A stretch of DNA of 35,994 nt from an uncultured Erysipelotrichaceae bacterium (lineage in GTDB: Bacteria; Bacillota_I; Bacilli_A; RFN20; CAG-826): the NCBI GenBank assembly GCA_902800905.1, contig CADCGC010000003.1, positions 66,283 to 102,276 of the forward strand, given 5' to 3'. The notes beneath the pieces were generated by a model, which was not told the DNA's origin, searched no databases, and saw nothing but the letters and a program-made list of their open reading frames with translations. Positions 7,811 through 16,501 of the stretch are shown here, piece by piece. The translations under genes were made by a program, and so were the position numbers. The stretch's first letter is position 1. Each line of letters opens with the position of its first letter.

Positions 7811-8326
7811 CTATTCATCACTAGATTCTTCATCAATAACATCTTCGTTTTCGTTATCACTATTCTCTATTTCAGCAAGTATTCTTGCTTCAAGTGAACT
7901 ATATAATTTGTTTGGTTTTTTCCTTATACTTCCCTCTTTAGCGGAAAGCACTATCGTGTCACTACCATCGTAGTATTCAACAGATTCATTCTTTAATAGC
8001 AAGTTGTACAGTTCTTCTTCTTTGTATTTTGATATTAAGTTCTTTCCATTGCTATATGGGTTTAAAAGGATGATTTCTTGTTTCACCATAAATGAATATG
8101 TCCTTACTCCTGATTTAAGATAGTTTGGTCTAAAAACAAATAAAAACACCGCTAAGACTACACCCACCACAAGAAATACTATACCAACCACAAAATATTC
8201 TTTGTTAACAATAAGTGCTACACCTGCAGCAATCATTGCAGTGGCAATAATAAAAATCATGGACATTAATGTTCTCCATTGACGTTTACCATTTCTAATT
8301 GCTTCTTCTCTAGTGTATGTACGCAT
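7811..8326 (-). CDS. Two-TM membrane protein, unknown family (paralogue of 4495-5061)
   Basis: A 171-residue protein with the same layout as its paralogue: opening MRTYTREEAIRNGKRQ, two membrane spans at about residues 18-38 and 43-65, then a tail with EELYNLLLKNESVEYYDGSD and an acidic C-terminus ending ESSDE. It follows the SH3-like membrane protein gene by 39 bp and probably belongs to the helicase-nuclease transcription unit. No good ribosome site precedes the ATG. Function unknown. Confidence 0.6.
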   Translation of the reverse strand: MRTYTREEAIRNGKRQWRTLMSMIFIIATAMIAAGVALIVNKEYFVVGIVFLVVGVVLAVFLFVFRPNYLKSGVRTYSFMVKQEIILLNPYSNGKNLISKYKEEELYNLLLKNESVEYYDGSDTIVLSAKEGSIRKKPNKLYSSLEARILAEIENSDNENEDVIDEESSDE

Positions 8327-8365
8327 ATGATTTTCAATAGATTTTAATCAAACAATAAGATTCAA

Positions 8366-8884
8366 CTATTTAATTACATCAGCCTGATTAACAGTAACTT
8401 TAGCTTCTGAATCATTTACTTTAAATAATATCTCTAAACTTGAAGAATATACCTTGGTAATAACCCCCTCTGTTCCAGAAGGAATCTTTCTTCCAAACAT
8501 ATCTTTATAGTCTTTAATTGTTGTTACATGTTGTCCAACATTAAAAACAGAATTCGACACTCTAGTTGGTTTTGGATAAGTCTTTCCACTACTAACAACT
8601 ACTGTCTGTGCTGGTGCCTTTTTAACTTCATTAATCTTCTTTTCTTGTTTTTCTTGATTCCCAGAGAGGGCTTCAATTTTTTCTATATTGTCGGCTACTG
8701 CAAGAAACAAAACACCTACCGCAGGGCCAAAGAACAAAAGCAAAAGAAAGAATAAGAAGGGTAGAAAAGAATGCAACCCTAGAAAGGCGTTTGTTGCCCA
8801 CGCAATAATATAAGAAATCAATCCAATAACAAAACCGATTAACTCAATAATACCAATTATTTTTAAATATGTAGCCTTGTTCAT
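8366..8884 (-). CDS. Two-TM protein with C-terminal SH3/KOW-like domain
   Basis: The start is taken at 8884, not the upstream ATG at 8908, because AAGGAG lies six bases before 8884 and overlaps the stop codon of the helicase gene. This gives 172 residues. Two hydrophobic spans occupy about residues 5-28 and 36-62. A linker with coiled-coil character follows (GNQEKQEKKINEVKK). The last 55 residues form a small beta domain: FNVGQHVTTIKDYKDMFG, then IPSGTEGVITKV and ILFKV, the pattern of SH3/KOW-like DUF4926 domains. The tight coupling to the helicase suggests a membrane partner for it. Partner role inferred. Confidence 0.6.
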   Translation of the reverse strand: MNKATYLKIIGIIELIGFVIGLISYIIAWATNAFLGLHSFLPFLFFLLLLFFGPAVGVLFLAVADNIEKIEALSGNQEKQEKKINEVKKAPAQTVVVSSGKTYPKPTRVSNSVFNVGQHVTTIKDYKDMFGRKIPSGTEGVITKVYSSSLEILFKVNDSEAKVTVNQADVIK

Positions 8885-8894
8885 TTTAGTCTCC

Positions 8895-11800
8895 TTATTC
8901 TTCATCAAACAAGTTCATTTGAGTATATGCTTCTTCCATGTTAGGTAGATCTTTTACAACAAATTCAAACAAACTAATAATAGATTCGTAATCCTTAACT
9001 GCGCTATTTGGAATACGGATGAGTTTAATTCCATGCGCCTTACATATCTCTTCTTTCTTTCTATCAAGCATCATTGCTCTTCTACTACCAATATGTTCTC
9101 CACCATCGATTTCAAAAACAACTATGGTTCTATATCTTCTGACTAGTATTGATTCTGAAACTTGAACAACAACATCGAATTCTTTCTTGCCAAATGTGTC
9201 TGCTTCTTCAGGTTTAACAGCTTTAATTGCTTCCTTAGCAGGCATATTTCTTTCGATTCTAAATCTTGTTCCTCTTCTATTGAAATATGGCTGTATAGTA
9301 TCGAAAAAATCTTTTTCATTTTTAGAATCATTTGAAAAATCATACGATATTGCAATGTCGCTCTTAGGAACCGACACGTCGCCATTGTTATAAACATAAT
9401 CAGAAAGCACTTTAATATCATTAGTGTCTTTCCCGCTTAATAAATCAATTGCCTCTTTATCACCAACAAAAACAAATCGGTCTTTTGCTCTTGTCACACC
9501 AACATTTATCAACTCATGATTGTTTTTGATCCAGTCCATTGTCTTTTTGCCAGTCTTTAATGATAAACCTGCTGACATAATGATTACCGATTTTTCGGAT
9601 CCTTGCAAAGTGTGGATTGTTCCTGCCTTAACATCGTTAATTCCCATCTTTAAAAGATAATCGTTAATTAATGCTGCTTGATTTACAAACGGCGTTACAA
9701 TGCCAACGTCTTTATATTTATTGCTCTTAATAAGCTTTGCAATTTCATACGCTTCTTCTCTATATGAATTTCTCGCTGACGGATTATATGTATTATTCAC
9801 ATTCACATAAGTAAGATCACCAAGATTCTCATTTAATAGCCTAAGTTGCTGCTCATAAAATCTTTGATTAACAAAGCTAGCGATTTTCTTACCACATCGA
9901 TAATGGTATCTAAGAAGAATATTCTTAGAGTTGTTATCCTTTTTTAACATTGTAGAAAGAATCGAATTATGAATGTAGTCATATTCTTCCTTCACACCAT
10001 ATCTAAGCATCAAATCTTCATTAACTTCTTGCTCAACAATAGTAACTGGTTGTAATTGATTTGTGTCACCAACCAAAAGCAAATCTGTTCCTCTGACAAT
10101 TGGAATTAGCGATGTTGCCATATTGCATTGACCGGATTCATCCATAATTACTAAATCAAATTGTGGCTTTGCTGTTCCGAGTTTTTCACAAGAAAGATTT
10201 GTACAAATAACAATTGGAAAAACCGCTAAGAAACGCCTTAAATTAGCGTCATCTCTTAAGTATTTATTCAACTGACTGACCGCCATATCCATGTCTTCAA
10301 TTGCAATAATATTCCGTAATTCTTTATATGTTTCATTAGTAAGTTTCTTAAACCTAATCAAACTAGAATAATAAACATAGTTTTGGAAATTTTTATCTTC
10401 TGAAGCTGATATTGCATATTTCAAAACATCTTCATCTTTAATTGAATGGGACGATTTCAAGTTACTTTGGAATAAACCAATTTGATCATCGAGTTTGGTG
10501 TTAATTCTATCAATGGTAGTTAGTTTTCTAATCTTTTCAAGTGTTGATATTCTTTCTTTCAAATCAATTTGAGATTCATATTCCATAAGAAGGTCTCTTA
10601 ATTCTTTGAAACCAGACATCGACTTGTTCTTGCTTGATTCTGTCGCTTCTTCTTTTACGTTTGATTTATCATGTTTCTTTGCGAACATCAAAATCTCTCT
10701 CAATCGATTTATTGTCTCCACCATTTCGGTATTATTACCAATTCTCATAACAGGGAACAAGATAGGCTCGGCTTCACTTTGATGGGCTCTTTTAATAGTT
10801 AAGAAACCATTTAGTTTTTTAAAAATATCATTAACAGGATGATTGTTATTAGAGCAAACTAAAACGGTTTTATCATTCGCGTATGCAGATAAAAGAACAT
10901 TGAATATAGTTTCGGTCTTACCTGTTCCTGGTGGACCTTTTACATAAGTAACGTGATTAACCATTGAGTTATAAACAACTCTCATTTGGTCAATGTTGAT
11001 TTTTTCTCGATTAAAAACAACAAGATTAACTTCTTTAGATGTTCCACTTCTGCTTTTGTTTCTACCAAAGAACGCCCTCAACGGAATTGTTAACTTGTTT
11101 TCAGTATCCATTTTATGAATTGCTTCAAAAGCTTGATCAACTCCAATATAAGTATCCCTTGCCAAAAAGAAGATTACTGGACGAGTATTCACTATTTCGT
11201 TGTTATGGAAATTGCCAACAATTAAATTAATATATTCTTCTTCGTTTTCATCATAATGTTCACAGAACTCATCTTGGTCCATATCTAAATACATTCCTAA
11301 GGACACTTTCTTGCCTTCTAACAAAAAAGATTTGTTAATCGATGACTTCTTGGCTATTTTGAGAGTTTTGTCTTTAAAATTTAATGATAGGGTTCTATAG
11401 GCAACAACATATTGTTTATCATTAATATCAATTGAAAATTTGTTAATTGCCAATGTTTGATATCTATTTAATATTTCCGCTTTGTATTTTGGCTGTTTGA
11501 ATACTTTTTCTAAAAGAACATCAAACTGCTCATCTTCAAGATGAAGAGTTCCTAACTTAATTAACGTTCTTGCGTCAATTCCATCCACCATTACGGTATC
11601 TTTGAGAAATGGATCATTATCAAGTCGATAGCAGTCAGAAAGGTATCTCAAAATATTATTATCAAAGTTAACAACTTCAAGAAACTCGCTTAACTCCCTA
11701 TTAGTATTTATCTTTGTTAGTAAATCTTTAGGGGTATCATAATAGCTTTGTTCTAATATGCTTGCTGACTGAATTTTATCGATATAAATGAAAGTATCTT

Positions 11801-11996
11801 TTTTATCACTATTAAGAACTTCAATACTTTTATATGGATTAAAAATATCACACACCACAGTTCCTTTAGCAATATTGATATCTTTAATGCCTATATAGTA
11901 ATTTGTTGGTTCGTTGTTTTTATTGACATATGAAATGTCTAGCCACTTACCGTGTACGATTGCTTGATATATTGAATTCTTAACTGAAAGTCTCAT
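8895..11996 (-). CDS. SF1 (DNA2/Upf1-type) helicase with C-terminal DUF2726-like nuclease
   Basis: A 1033-residue protein. The N-terminus (residues 8-82: AIVHGKWLDISYVNKNNEP...YYIGIKDI) resembles a WYL-type sensor domain. The helicase core has Walker A GPPGTGKTET (354-363), motif II MDESGQCNM, motif III VGDTNQLQPV, motif IV YHYRCGKKI, then TPFVNQAALI, GTIHTLQGSEK and NVGVTRAKDRFVFVG. The C-terminus holds a PD-(D/E)XK core with D941, E962 and D964 (EFDVVVQ...VVFEIDGGEH) followed by HGIKLIRI, as in DUF2726/Vsr-like nucleases. Helicase-nuclease fusions of this type are typical of defence islands. Adjacent membrane genes downstream are probably in the same operon. Likely DNA or RNA unwinding and cleavage; target unknown. 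Confidence 0.85.
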   Translation of the reverse strand: MRLSVKNSIYQAIVHGKWLDISYVNKNNEPTNYYIGIKDINIAKGTVVCDIFNPYKSIEVLNSDKKDTFIYIDKIQSASILEQSYYDTPKDLLTKINTNRELSEFLEVVNFDNNILRYLSDCYRLDNDPFLKDTVMVDGIDARTLIKLGTLHLEDEQFDVLLEKVFKQPKYKAEILNRYQTLAINKFSIDINDKQYVVAYRTLSLNFKDKTLKIAKKSSINKSFLLEGKKVSLGMYLDMDQDEFCEHYDENEEEYINLIVGNFHNNEIVNTRPVIFFLARDTYIGVDQAFEAIHKMDTENKLTIPLRAFFGRNKSRSGTSKEVNLVVFNREKINIDQMRVVYNSMVNHVTYVKGPPGTGKTETIFNVLLSAYANDKTVLVCSNNNHPVNDIFKKLNGFLTIKRAHQSEAEPILFPVMRIGNNTEMVETINRLREILMFAKKHDKSNVKEEATESSKNKSMSGFKELRDLLMEYESQIDLKERISTLEKIRKLTTIDRINTKLDDQIGLFQSNLKSSHSIKDEDVLKYAISASEDKNFQNYVYYSSLIRFKKLTNETYKELRNIIAIEDMDMAVSQLNKYLRDDANLRRFLAVFPIVICTNLSCEKLGTAKPQFDLVIMDESGQCNMATSLIPIVRGTDLLLVGDTNQLQPVTIVEQEVNEDLMLRYGVKEEYDYIHNSILSTMLKKDNNSKNILLRYHYRCGKKIASFVNQRFYEQQLRLLNENLGDLTYVNVNNTYNPSARNSYREEAYEIAKLIKSNKYKDVGIVTPFVNQAALINDYLLKMGINDVKAGTIHTLQGSEKSVIIMSAGLSLKTGKKTMDWIKNNHELINVGVTRAKDRFVFVGDKEAIDLLSGKDTNDIKVLSDYVYNNGDVSVPKSDIAISYDFSNDSKNEKDFFDTIQPYFNRRGTRFRIERNMPAKEAIKAVKPEEADTFGKKEFDVVVQVSESILVRRYRTIVVFEIDGGEHIGSRRAMMLDRKKEEICKAHGIKLIRIPNSAVKDYESIISLFEFVVKDLPNMEEAYTQMNLFDEE

Positions 11997-12018
11997 GATG
12001 TATCGATGTATTTATATT

Positions 12019-12049
12019 ATTATATAATGTTTTGTTATAGTTATGTCGA
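12019..12049 (-). promoter_or_regulatory. Promoter for the helicase-nuclease unit
   Basis: TCGACA at 12044-12049 as -35 box and TATATA/TATAAT at 12019-12026 as -10 box (17-19 bp spacer), 22 bases before the ATG at 11996. No ribosome binding site is visible before that ATG. Confidence 0.45.
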
Positions 12050-12092
12050 ACACATTAAAAACGAAGTTAAAAAAAAGACGACTTTTATGTCA

Positions 12093-12350
12093 CTAATTCT
12101 TAATTATAAACCTATCGAGAAACGCCTCGAATTCATCGATTGAATTAAAATCTGGCTTATGTATTAAAAACGTTGTTGGAGAAATATATATTAATCCTTC
12201 GGGACCAAATCCCCATGCGAAATGAAAGTCGGCAGCGTGAATAAACACTCCATTATCATTAATGTCATAATCAAGACACAGTTGTTTTATTTTCTCTAAT
12301 GAATTAGGTTCTGCTTTTAGGAAGTACACTCTATCGAATCTTGGGTCCAT
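12093..12350 (-). CDS. Small hypothetical protein
   Basis: 85 residues from the ATG at 12350 (MDPRFDRVYFLKAEPN). A TTG start at 12386 would add 12 residues but lies upstream of a TATAAT at 12360-12365, so it is unlikely. The protein looks like a small alpha/beta domain (NGVFIHAADFHFAWGFGPEG, then LIYISPTTFLI) ending in an acidic helix. No known motif. It stands alone between the helicase gene and the repeat at 12408-12482. Confidence 0.45.
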   Translation of the reverse strand: MDPRFDRVYFLKAEPNSLEKIKQLCLDYDINDNGVFIHAADFHFAWGFGPEGLIYISPTTFLIHKPDFNSIDEFEAFLDRFIIKN

Positions 12351-12359
12351 GGTTTTATT

Positions 12360-12365
12360 ATTATA
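12360..12365 (-). promoter_or_regulatory. Promoter -10 box, probably leaderless transcript
   Basis: TATAAT on the minus strand ends nine bases before the ATG at 12350. No ribosome binding site is present. Confidence 0.35.
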
Positions 12366-12407
12366 AATGTAAGAGTAACAAAACAACCACGTTTTAGTGA
12401 AAATAAA

Positions 12408-12482
12408 GGGTTTCTTGCGTGTTAATTGAATTAAATTGAAAAATAGTTATGTAATAAAGAATTCAAATATATTCCCTGTAAC
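12408..12482. repeat. 75-bp dispersed repeat, copy 2
   Basis: Same orientation as 5546-5620, with 68 of 75 bases identical and only transitions between them. The two copies bracket a 6.8-kb module (AAA ATPase to small gene). Confidence 0.75.
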
Positions 12483-12517
12483 TGTGCGGAACCACACCAC
12501 TACTAGAACATAAAATG

Positions 12518-12547
12518 AAAAAAGCAGCCTGTTTACGCCACCATAAT
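12518..12547. repeat. Left imperfect direct repeat flanking the R-M locus
   Basis: Aligns with 22591-22619 at 25 of 30 columns with one gap; shared parts are GCAGC, TTTA, GCCACC and TAAT. It lies just beyond the 3' end of the last gene of the minus-strand hsd unit. Confidence 0.4.
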
Positions 12548-12559
12548 TAAGTCATAATT

Positions 12560-13627
12560 CTATTTAAAATCTGGAGGAACCAAACCCAGTTTATTTATTG
12601 ATTCAAATGCACTACTAAGACTTTCGTGAACGCTTCTAACATCGTCAAAGTCCCATAAAACCAAATCAAAATTCTTTAACGAGTCTGCTTCTTCCTTTAT
12701 TTTGATTAATTGTTTGGAATCTGAAACTGCAATTAATCTTTGAACCGCTTTATTATTACTGGCTTTTTGTAAATTCAAAATGAGACTATCAATAGATCCG
12801 TGCGATTGAACTTCAAAAACATACATTATCATACCCATATTGCCAATTCTTACTTTCCAGATGGCGTCAACAACGGCACCTGTTGCAACTTTTATTTCCT
12901 TTTCGGCTTCAAATCCAAGGCAAGTTCCAATATCAACAATCATATCTATGATTTCGGAGTGAATTGATTTTGATGTTGGTTTGTCTAATTCTTTCCTTGC
13001 GGCTTCTTCTGTTAATACTTCTTTGCTCTTAACAATGTCCCATAACAAGTAGTCAACCGACAAAAGGTTTTCAACAGTCAATCCATTTTCCTTCATTACT
13101 TCAGCAATAGCTTTGACGTGTTCACATATCATCAAATATTTTTTGCCAGTCATCTGTTCTCTTATTCTAGTCATATTTGGCACTTCTAAAATATCGAGAG
13201 CTTTGACAACTTGACTGTTTGCAATCGCATATTCCTCTGGATAATAATAGCTAAGCATTTCGCTTAAATACGATGAGCCAAACATGGATACTTCTTTGCG
13301 GAAGCTATCCCATCTCTCATCAAGAGGCTCTTTTCCATAAATAAAGTGTGATATTTTCTTTGCAAGTAATTTTAAATCATTCTTGTTGGCGGCAATTATT
13401 CTATCAACTAAATATTTTTTGTTTCCATACATCGAAGAGGCCCATAGTGTGCCAATAAAAGATGTGAAATCTTCATATGAAATATTGGTAAGCTTTTCTT
13501 TTGTGAAAGATTGATAAAAGTCAATTCTTCTTTTTCTTTCGTTGATGTCTTCTGACTCATTATATGCAGTTCCAATGAATTGTTTTTTGTAAAGTTCAAT
13601 GTATTTGTTAAGTTTTTCAATATTCAT
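12560..13627 (-). CDS. Accessory protein of the type I R-M operon, nuclease-like C-terminus
   Basis: A 355-residue protein encoded 9 bp downstream of hsdR with AGGAGG five bases before its ATG, so it is co-transcribed with hsdR. The first 200 residues are helical. From about residue 220 there is a possible PD-(D/E)XK-type core: IGTCLGFEAEKEIKV, then AVVDAIWKV (acidic residue), then MYVFEVQSHGSIDS (glutamate plus glutamine in place of lysine), then LIAVSD and DLVLWDF. E-x-Q variants of the triad are known. It could be an auxiliary nuclease, or an inactive DNA-binding factor for this R-M system. I do not recognise a named family. Confidence 0.6.
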   Translation of the reverse strand: MNIEKLNKYIELYKKQFIGTAYNESEDINERKRRIDFYQSFTKEKLTNISYEDFTSFIGTLWASSMYGNKKYLVDRIIAANKNDLKLLAKKISHFIYGKEPLDERWDSFRKEVSMFGSSYLSEMLSYYYPEEYAIANSQVVKALDILEVPNMTRIREQMTGKKYLMICEHVKAIAEVMKENGLTVENLLSVDYLLWDIVKSKEVLTEEAARKELDKPTSKSIHSEIIDMIVDIGTCLGFEAEKEIKVATGAVVDAIWKVRIGNMGMIMYVFEVQSHGSIDSLILNLQKASNNKAVQRLIAVSDSKQLIKIKEEADSLKNFDLVLWDFDDVRSVHESLSSAFESINKLGLVPPDFK

Positions 13628-13636
13628 AAATGCCTC

Positions 13637-16483
13637 CTACATGATTTTTTCAATCTCTTCAATTAATTTAAGAATTTCAGTGCTATTAAAGATACCTTCA
13701 AAATTCAACGATTCTTTTACGGCCAAATCCTGCCTATCAAATTTTCCATTTTGTGAAATGTAAATTAATAATTCTTTTGCATAATTGCATTGTTCTTCAT
13801 TAAAACCTAATGCACCTAAATAGTTTAAGAACGCTGCAACAAATAATGGGTTGAATTCAAGATTTTTCCTTATGAAAATCACTAAGTCTTCGTCTGCTTT
13901 GAATAATTCATTATATTCATCAGCAGTATTTGCAATCTTAACTGCTTCAGATTTAAATTTTTTGATTGCTTCTTTTGTTGGCTTAACCAAGGATTGAACT
14001 TCTTTAACTAATGGTTCTTCAGGATGTTCTTGAATATAGAAGAGTAATTTTTCTTCTAAGGTTTTGAAATCATCAATGGTTATATGAAAGTCAACAACTT
14101 CTTCAACTGCATCAGATGTCGAACTAATTGCATCTTTAAAATCGGTAATGATTGGTTCAAAGGCAGAAGGATCAATGAATCTTAGCAGTTCTCTTAATTC
14201 TTCTCTGATTTCGTCAACACGAGTAACAGTTGATTTATTTAAGAAATCATCAGATGTCACATATTCTAAAGCAGGCTTGTGATCAGAAACCTCTTTAATA
14301 TGGCCTTTGACATTAATTAAATACGTGGCAAAAGCGTAAATAGTCTTAGCGACTTTTTTAAAATCTTTGTTTGGATAGAATCTGGTGGCTGCAAATCGAT
14401 AACATAGATAGTCAAAGGTCCTTGCAGATTCCATATCAATCACACCAGTAATATTTGGCGCGATATATTTCTTAACTTCTGCAAATTCGGTTTGAGTGAA
14501 GTTAATCCAGCCACTCAATTCAGAATACTTATGAACGTATTTAAGTGCGGCTTGAACGCCAATGTAATTTGTATTCATGCTTTTCACTTCTTCCACTATT
14601 TCATTTCTGATTGTTTCACAAAATTTCTTATCTTCAACTTCTAATTGAGCATAATGAGCAAGCATTGCTTTATACAATGCAACCTTCTCCATAAATACTC
14701 TTTGATATAAGGACAAAGCAATATCTGATTTATCAGTTCTCCCCTCCGGGTTTTGCTTGAAATATGGGAAAACATTACAAATATCAAAGATCAGGAAACC
14801 TTGTTTGCTGTTATATAGCTGTCTAGATGTATCATTGGTCATTCTTTCAAAATAAGCTTTGGATGGTGATACAACTTTTAAGTCGTCACAAAGTCTAGTT
14901 CCTCTACCAATCATTTGCCAGAATTTTATCTTGGATAAAACTTTCTTGAAGAACACCAGATTGACTACTTCAGGAATATCGATACCTGTATCCATCATAT
15001 CGACAGATACAACGATTCTGATGCTTTGTTTTTCTTTGAATTCTCTTTGGAGAACTTCGTTGTATTTAATTTGATTATCAATGACAACACAGTAATCAAC
15101 ACCATTAGGATTCTTTGACAAACAGAGCTCAGGATAAAGTTTTCTAAACTCGTCTTGAATCATAATTGCGTGGTTATGATCTCTTGCAAAAATGATTGTC
15201 TTGCCAAGAGTATCTCCATTATTGACTTTAAGGCCTTCTTCCATCAAATCTTGGAGGACTTTTCTAATAGTGTCCTTGTTGGTAATAACATTATAAAACT
15301 CTTTTCCTTCAATCTTTTCAGGAATTGTACCATCATCTTCGGTAAATTTATCTTCGTATTCTTCTTGCTCTTCTTCAGATAGTTCAGCATATGTAACACC
15401 GTCTTTTAAGATGTCCGGAGTTCTATCTAAAGCACGATAATAAGTTAAATAGCCATCTTTAACGCCTTTAATAACGTCATATTCATAGTTAGGCATTTCA
15501 CTATCTAAATTAAAAACTTTATATGTTGATTTATGAATATCGTTTCTAGGAGTTGCTGTTAAACCAATCATTAAAGAATCAAAATATGTGAATATTTCTG
15601 CATATTTGTTGAACAAACTTCTATGAGCTTCATCGACAATAATTAAGTCAAAGTGACCTATGCCATAAGGGCATGTAGATGTATCTTTGATGATTGACAG
15701 CATTGATTGATATGTTGAGAAAACGATTCTAGCTTTAGATTCATCTCCTTCTTTTTGGCCTTCCACTATTACCATCATTGGAACAGTAGGTAAGAATTTT
15801 TCAAAAGTTTCTTCTTTTGCTTGCCTAACCAGATTCTTTCTGTCCGCCAAGAACAAGATTCTCTTAACATAGTTATTTCTTAAGAAAATATCGCTTAAAG
15901 CACATGATACACGCGTTTTACCAGTACCAGTTGCTAAAACTATCAACGATCTAGAATGTTTGCTTTTAAAGTGTTTAATCACTTCTCCAATAGCGTCAAC
16001 TTGATAATATCTTCCACAAATATCTAAATCTGGATTCGCGTCATTAAGAGTAAAACCTCTTTTTTGGATTAAATATTCAAGCTCTTCTTTTTTATGGAAG
16101 CCAAAAACCACTCTTGGAGGATAAACTCCATCAATAATTTTGATTGAATAGCCGTTTGTATAATAAATTATCGGCCTCAATCCATATCTTTTTTCTAATG
16201 CATCAGCATATAGACAGGCTTGAACCCTTCCTTGCTCTTCGTTAACGATAGATTTCTTAGCTTCCACTAAAGCCAAAGGCTTTCCGTCATCGCCAAAAAG
16301 AACATAATCTACAAAACCGTTTCCTGTAGGATTCTCGCCCGTTTTTGGCATTCCGGTTACAGGTGTTTCAATACACGCTTTACTCTTTTCAATAATATAT
16401 TTTTCAGTTAAAACATCCCAACCAGCAGCGCGAAGCTTAGGATCAATTAGTTCTAATCGTGTTTCTTTCTCGTTTTTTGGCAT
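13637..16483 (-). CDS. hsdR: Type I restriction enzyme, endonuclease/translocase subunit HsdR
   Basis: A 948-residue protein. N-terminal HSDR_N nuclease domain with D59, E74 and K76 (GFVDYVLF...LALVEAKKS). SF2 translocase with Walker A ATGTGKTR (184-191), DEAH (284-287) and LTATP (308-312), then motif VI-like MIGRGTRLC. The C-terminus resembles the EcoEI_R-type helical domain that docks on the methylase. The length is usual for the family. AAAAGGAG stands ten bases before the ATG. It follows the silent half-hsdS by 18 bp and so is now transcribed behind the recombinase, on the strand opposite to hsdM. HsdR cuts unmethylated DNA after ATP-driven translocation, as part of a complex with HsdM and HsdS. 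Confidence 0.95.
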   Translation of the reverse strand: MPKNEKETRLELIDPKLRAAGWDVLTEKYIIEKSKACIETPVTGMPKTGENPTGNGFVDYVLFGDDGKPLALVEAKKSIVNEEQGRVQACLYADALEKRYGLRPIIYYTNGYSIKIIDGVYPPRVVFGFHKKEELEYLIQKRGFTLNDANPDLDICGRYYQVDAIGEVIKHFKSKHSRSLIVLATGTGKTRVSCALSDIFLRNNYVKRILFLADRKNLVRQAKEETFEKFLPTVPMMVIVEGQKEGDESKARIVFSTYQSMLSIIKDTSTCPYGIGHFDLIIVDEAHRSLFNKYAEIFTYFDSLMIGLTATPRNDIHKSTYKVFNLDSEMPNYEYDVIKGVKDGYLTYYRALDRTPDILKDGVTYAELSEEEQEEYEDKFTEDDGTIPEKIEGKEFYNVITNKDTIRKVLQDLMEEGLKVNNGDTLGKTIIFARDHNHAIMIQDEFRKLYPELCLSKNPNGVDYCVVIDNQIKYNEVLQREFKEKQSIRIVVSVDMMDTGIDIPEVVNLVFFKKVLSKIKFWQMIGRGTRLCDDLKVVSPSKAYFERMTNDTSRQLYNSKQGFLIFDICNVFPYFKQNPEGRTDKSDIALSLYQRVFMEKVALYKAMLAHYAQLEVEDKKFCETIRNEIVEEVKSMNTNYIGVQAALKYVHKYSELSGWINFTQTEFAEVKKYIAPNITGVIDMESARTFDYLCYRFAATRFYPNKDFKKVAKTIYAFATYLINVKGHIKEVSDHKPALEYVTSDDFLNKSTVTRVDEIREELRELLRFIDPSAFEPIITDFKDAISSTSDAVEEVVDFHITIDDFKTLEEKLLFYIQEHPEEPLVKEVQSLVKPTKEAIKKFKSEAVKIANTADEYNELFKADEDLVIFIRKNLEFNPLFVAAFLNYLGALGFNEEQCNYAKELLIYISQNGKFDRQDLAVKESLNFEGIFNSTEILKLIEEIEKIM

Positions 16484-16501
16484 ATTAGAGACTCCTTTTA
16501 A

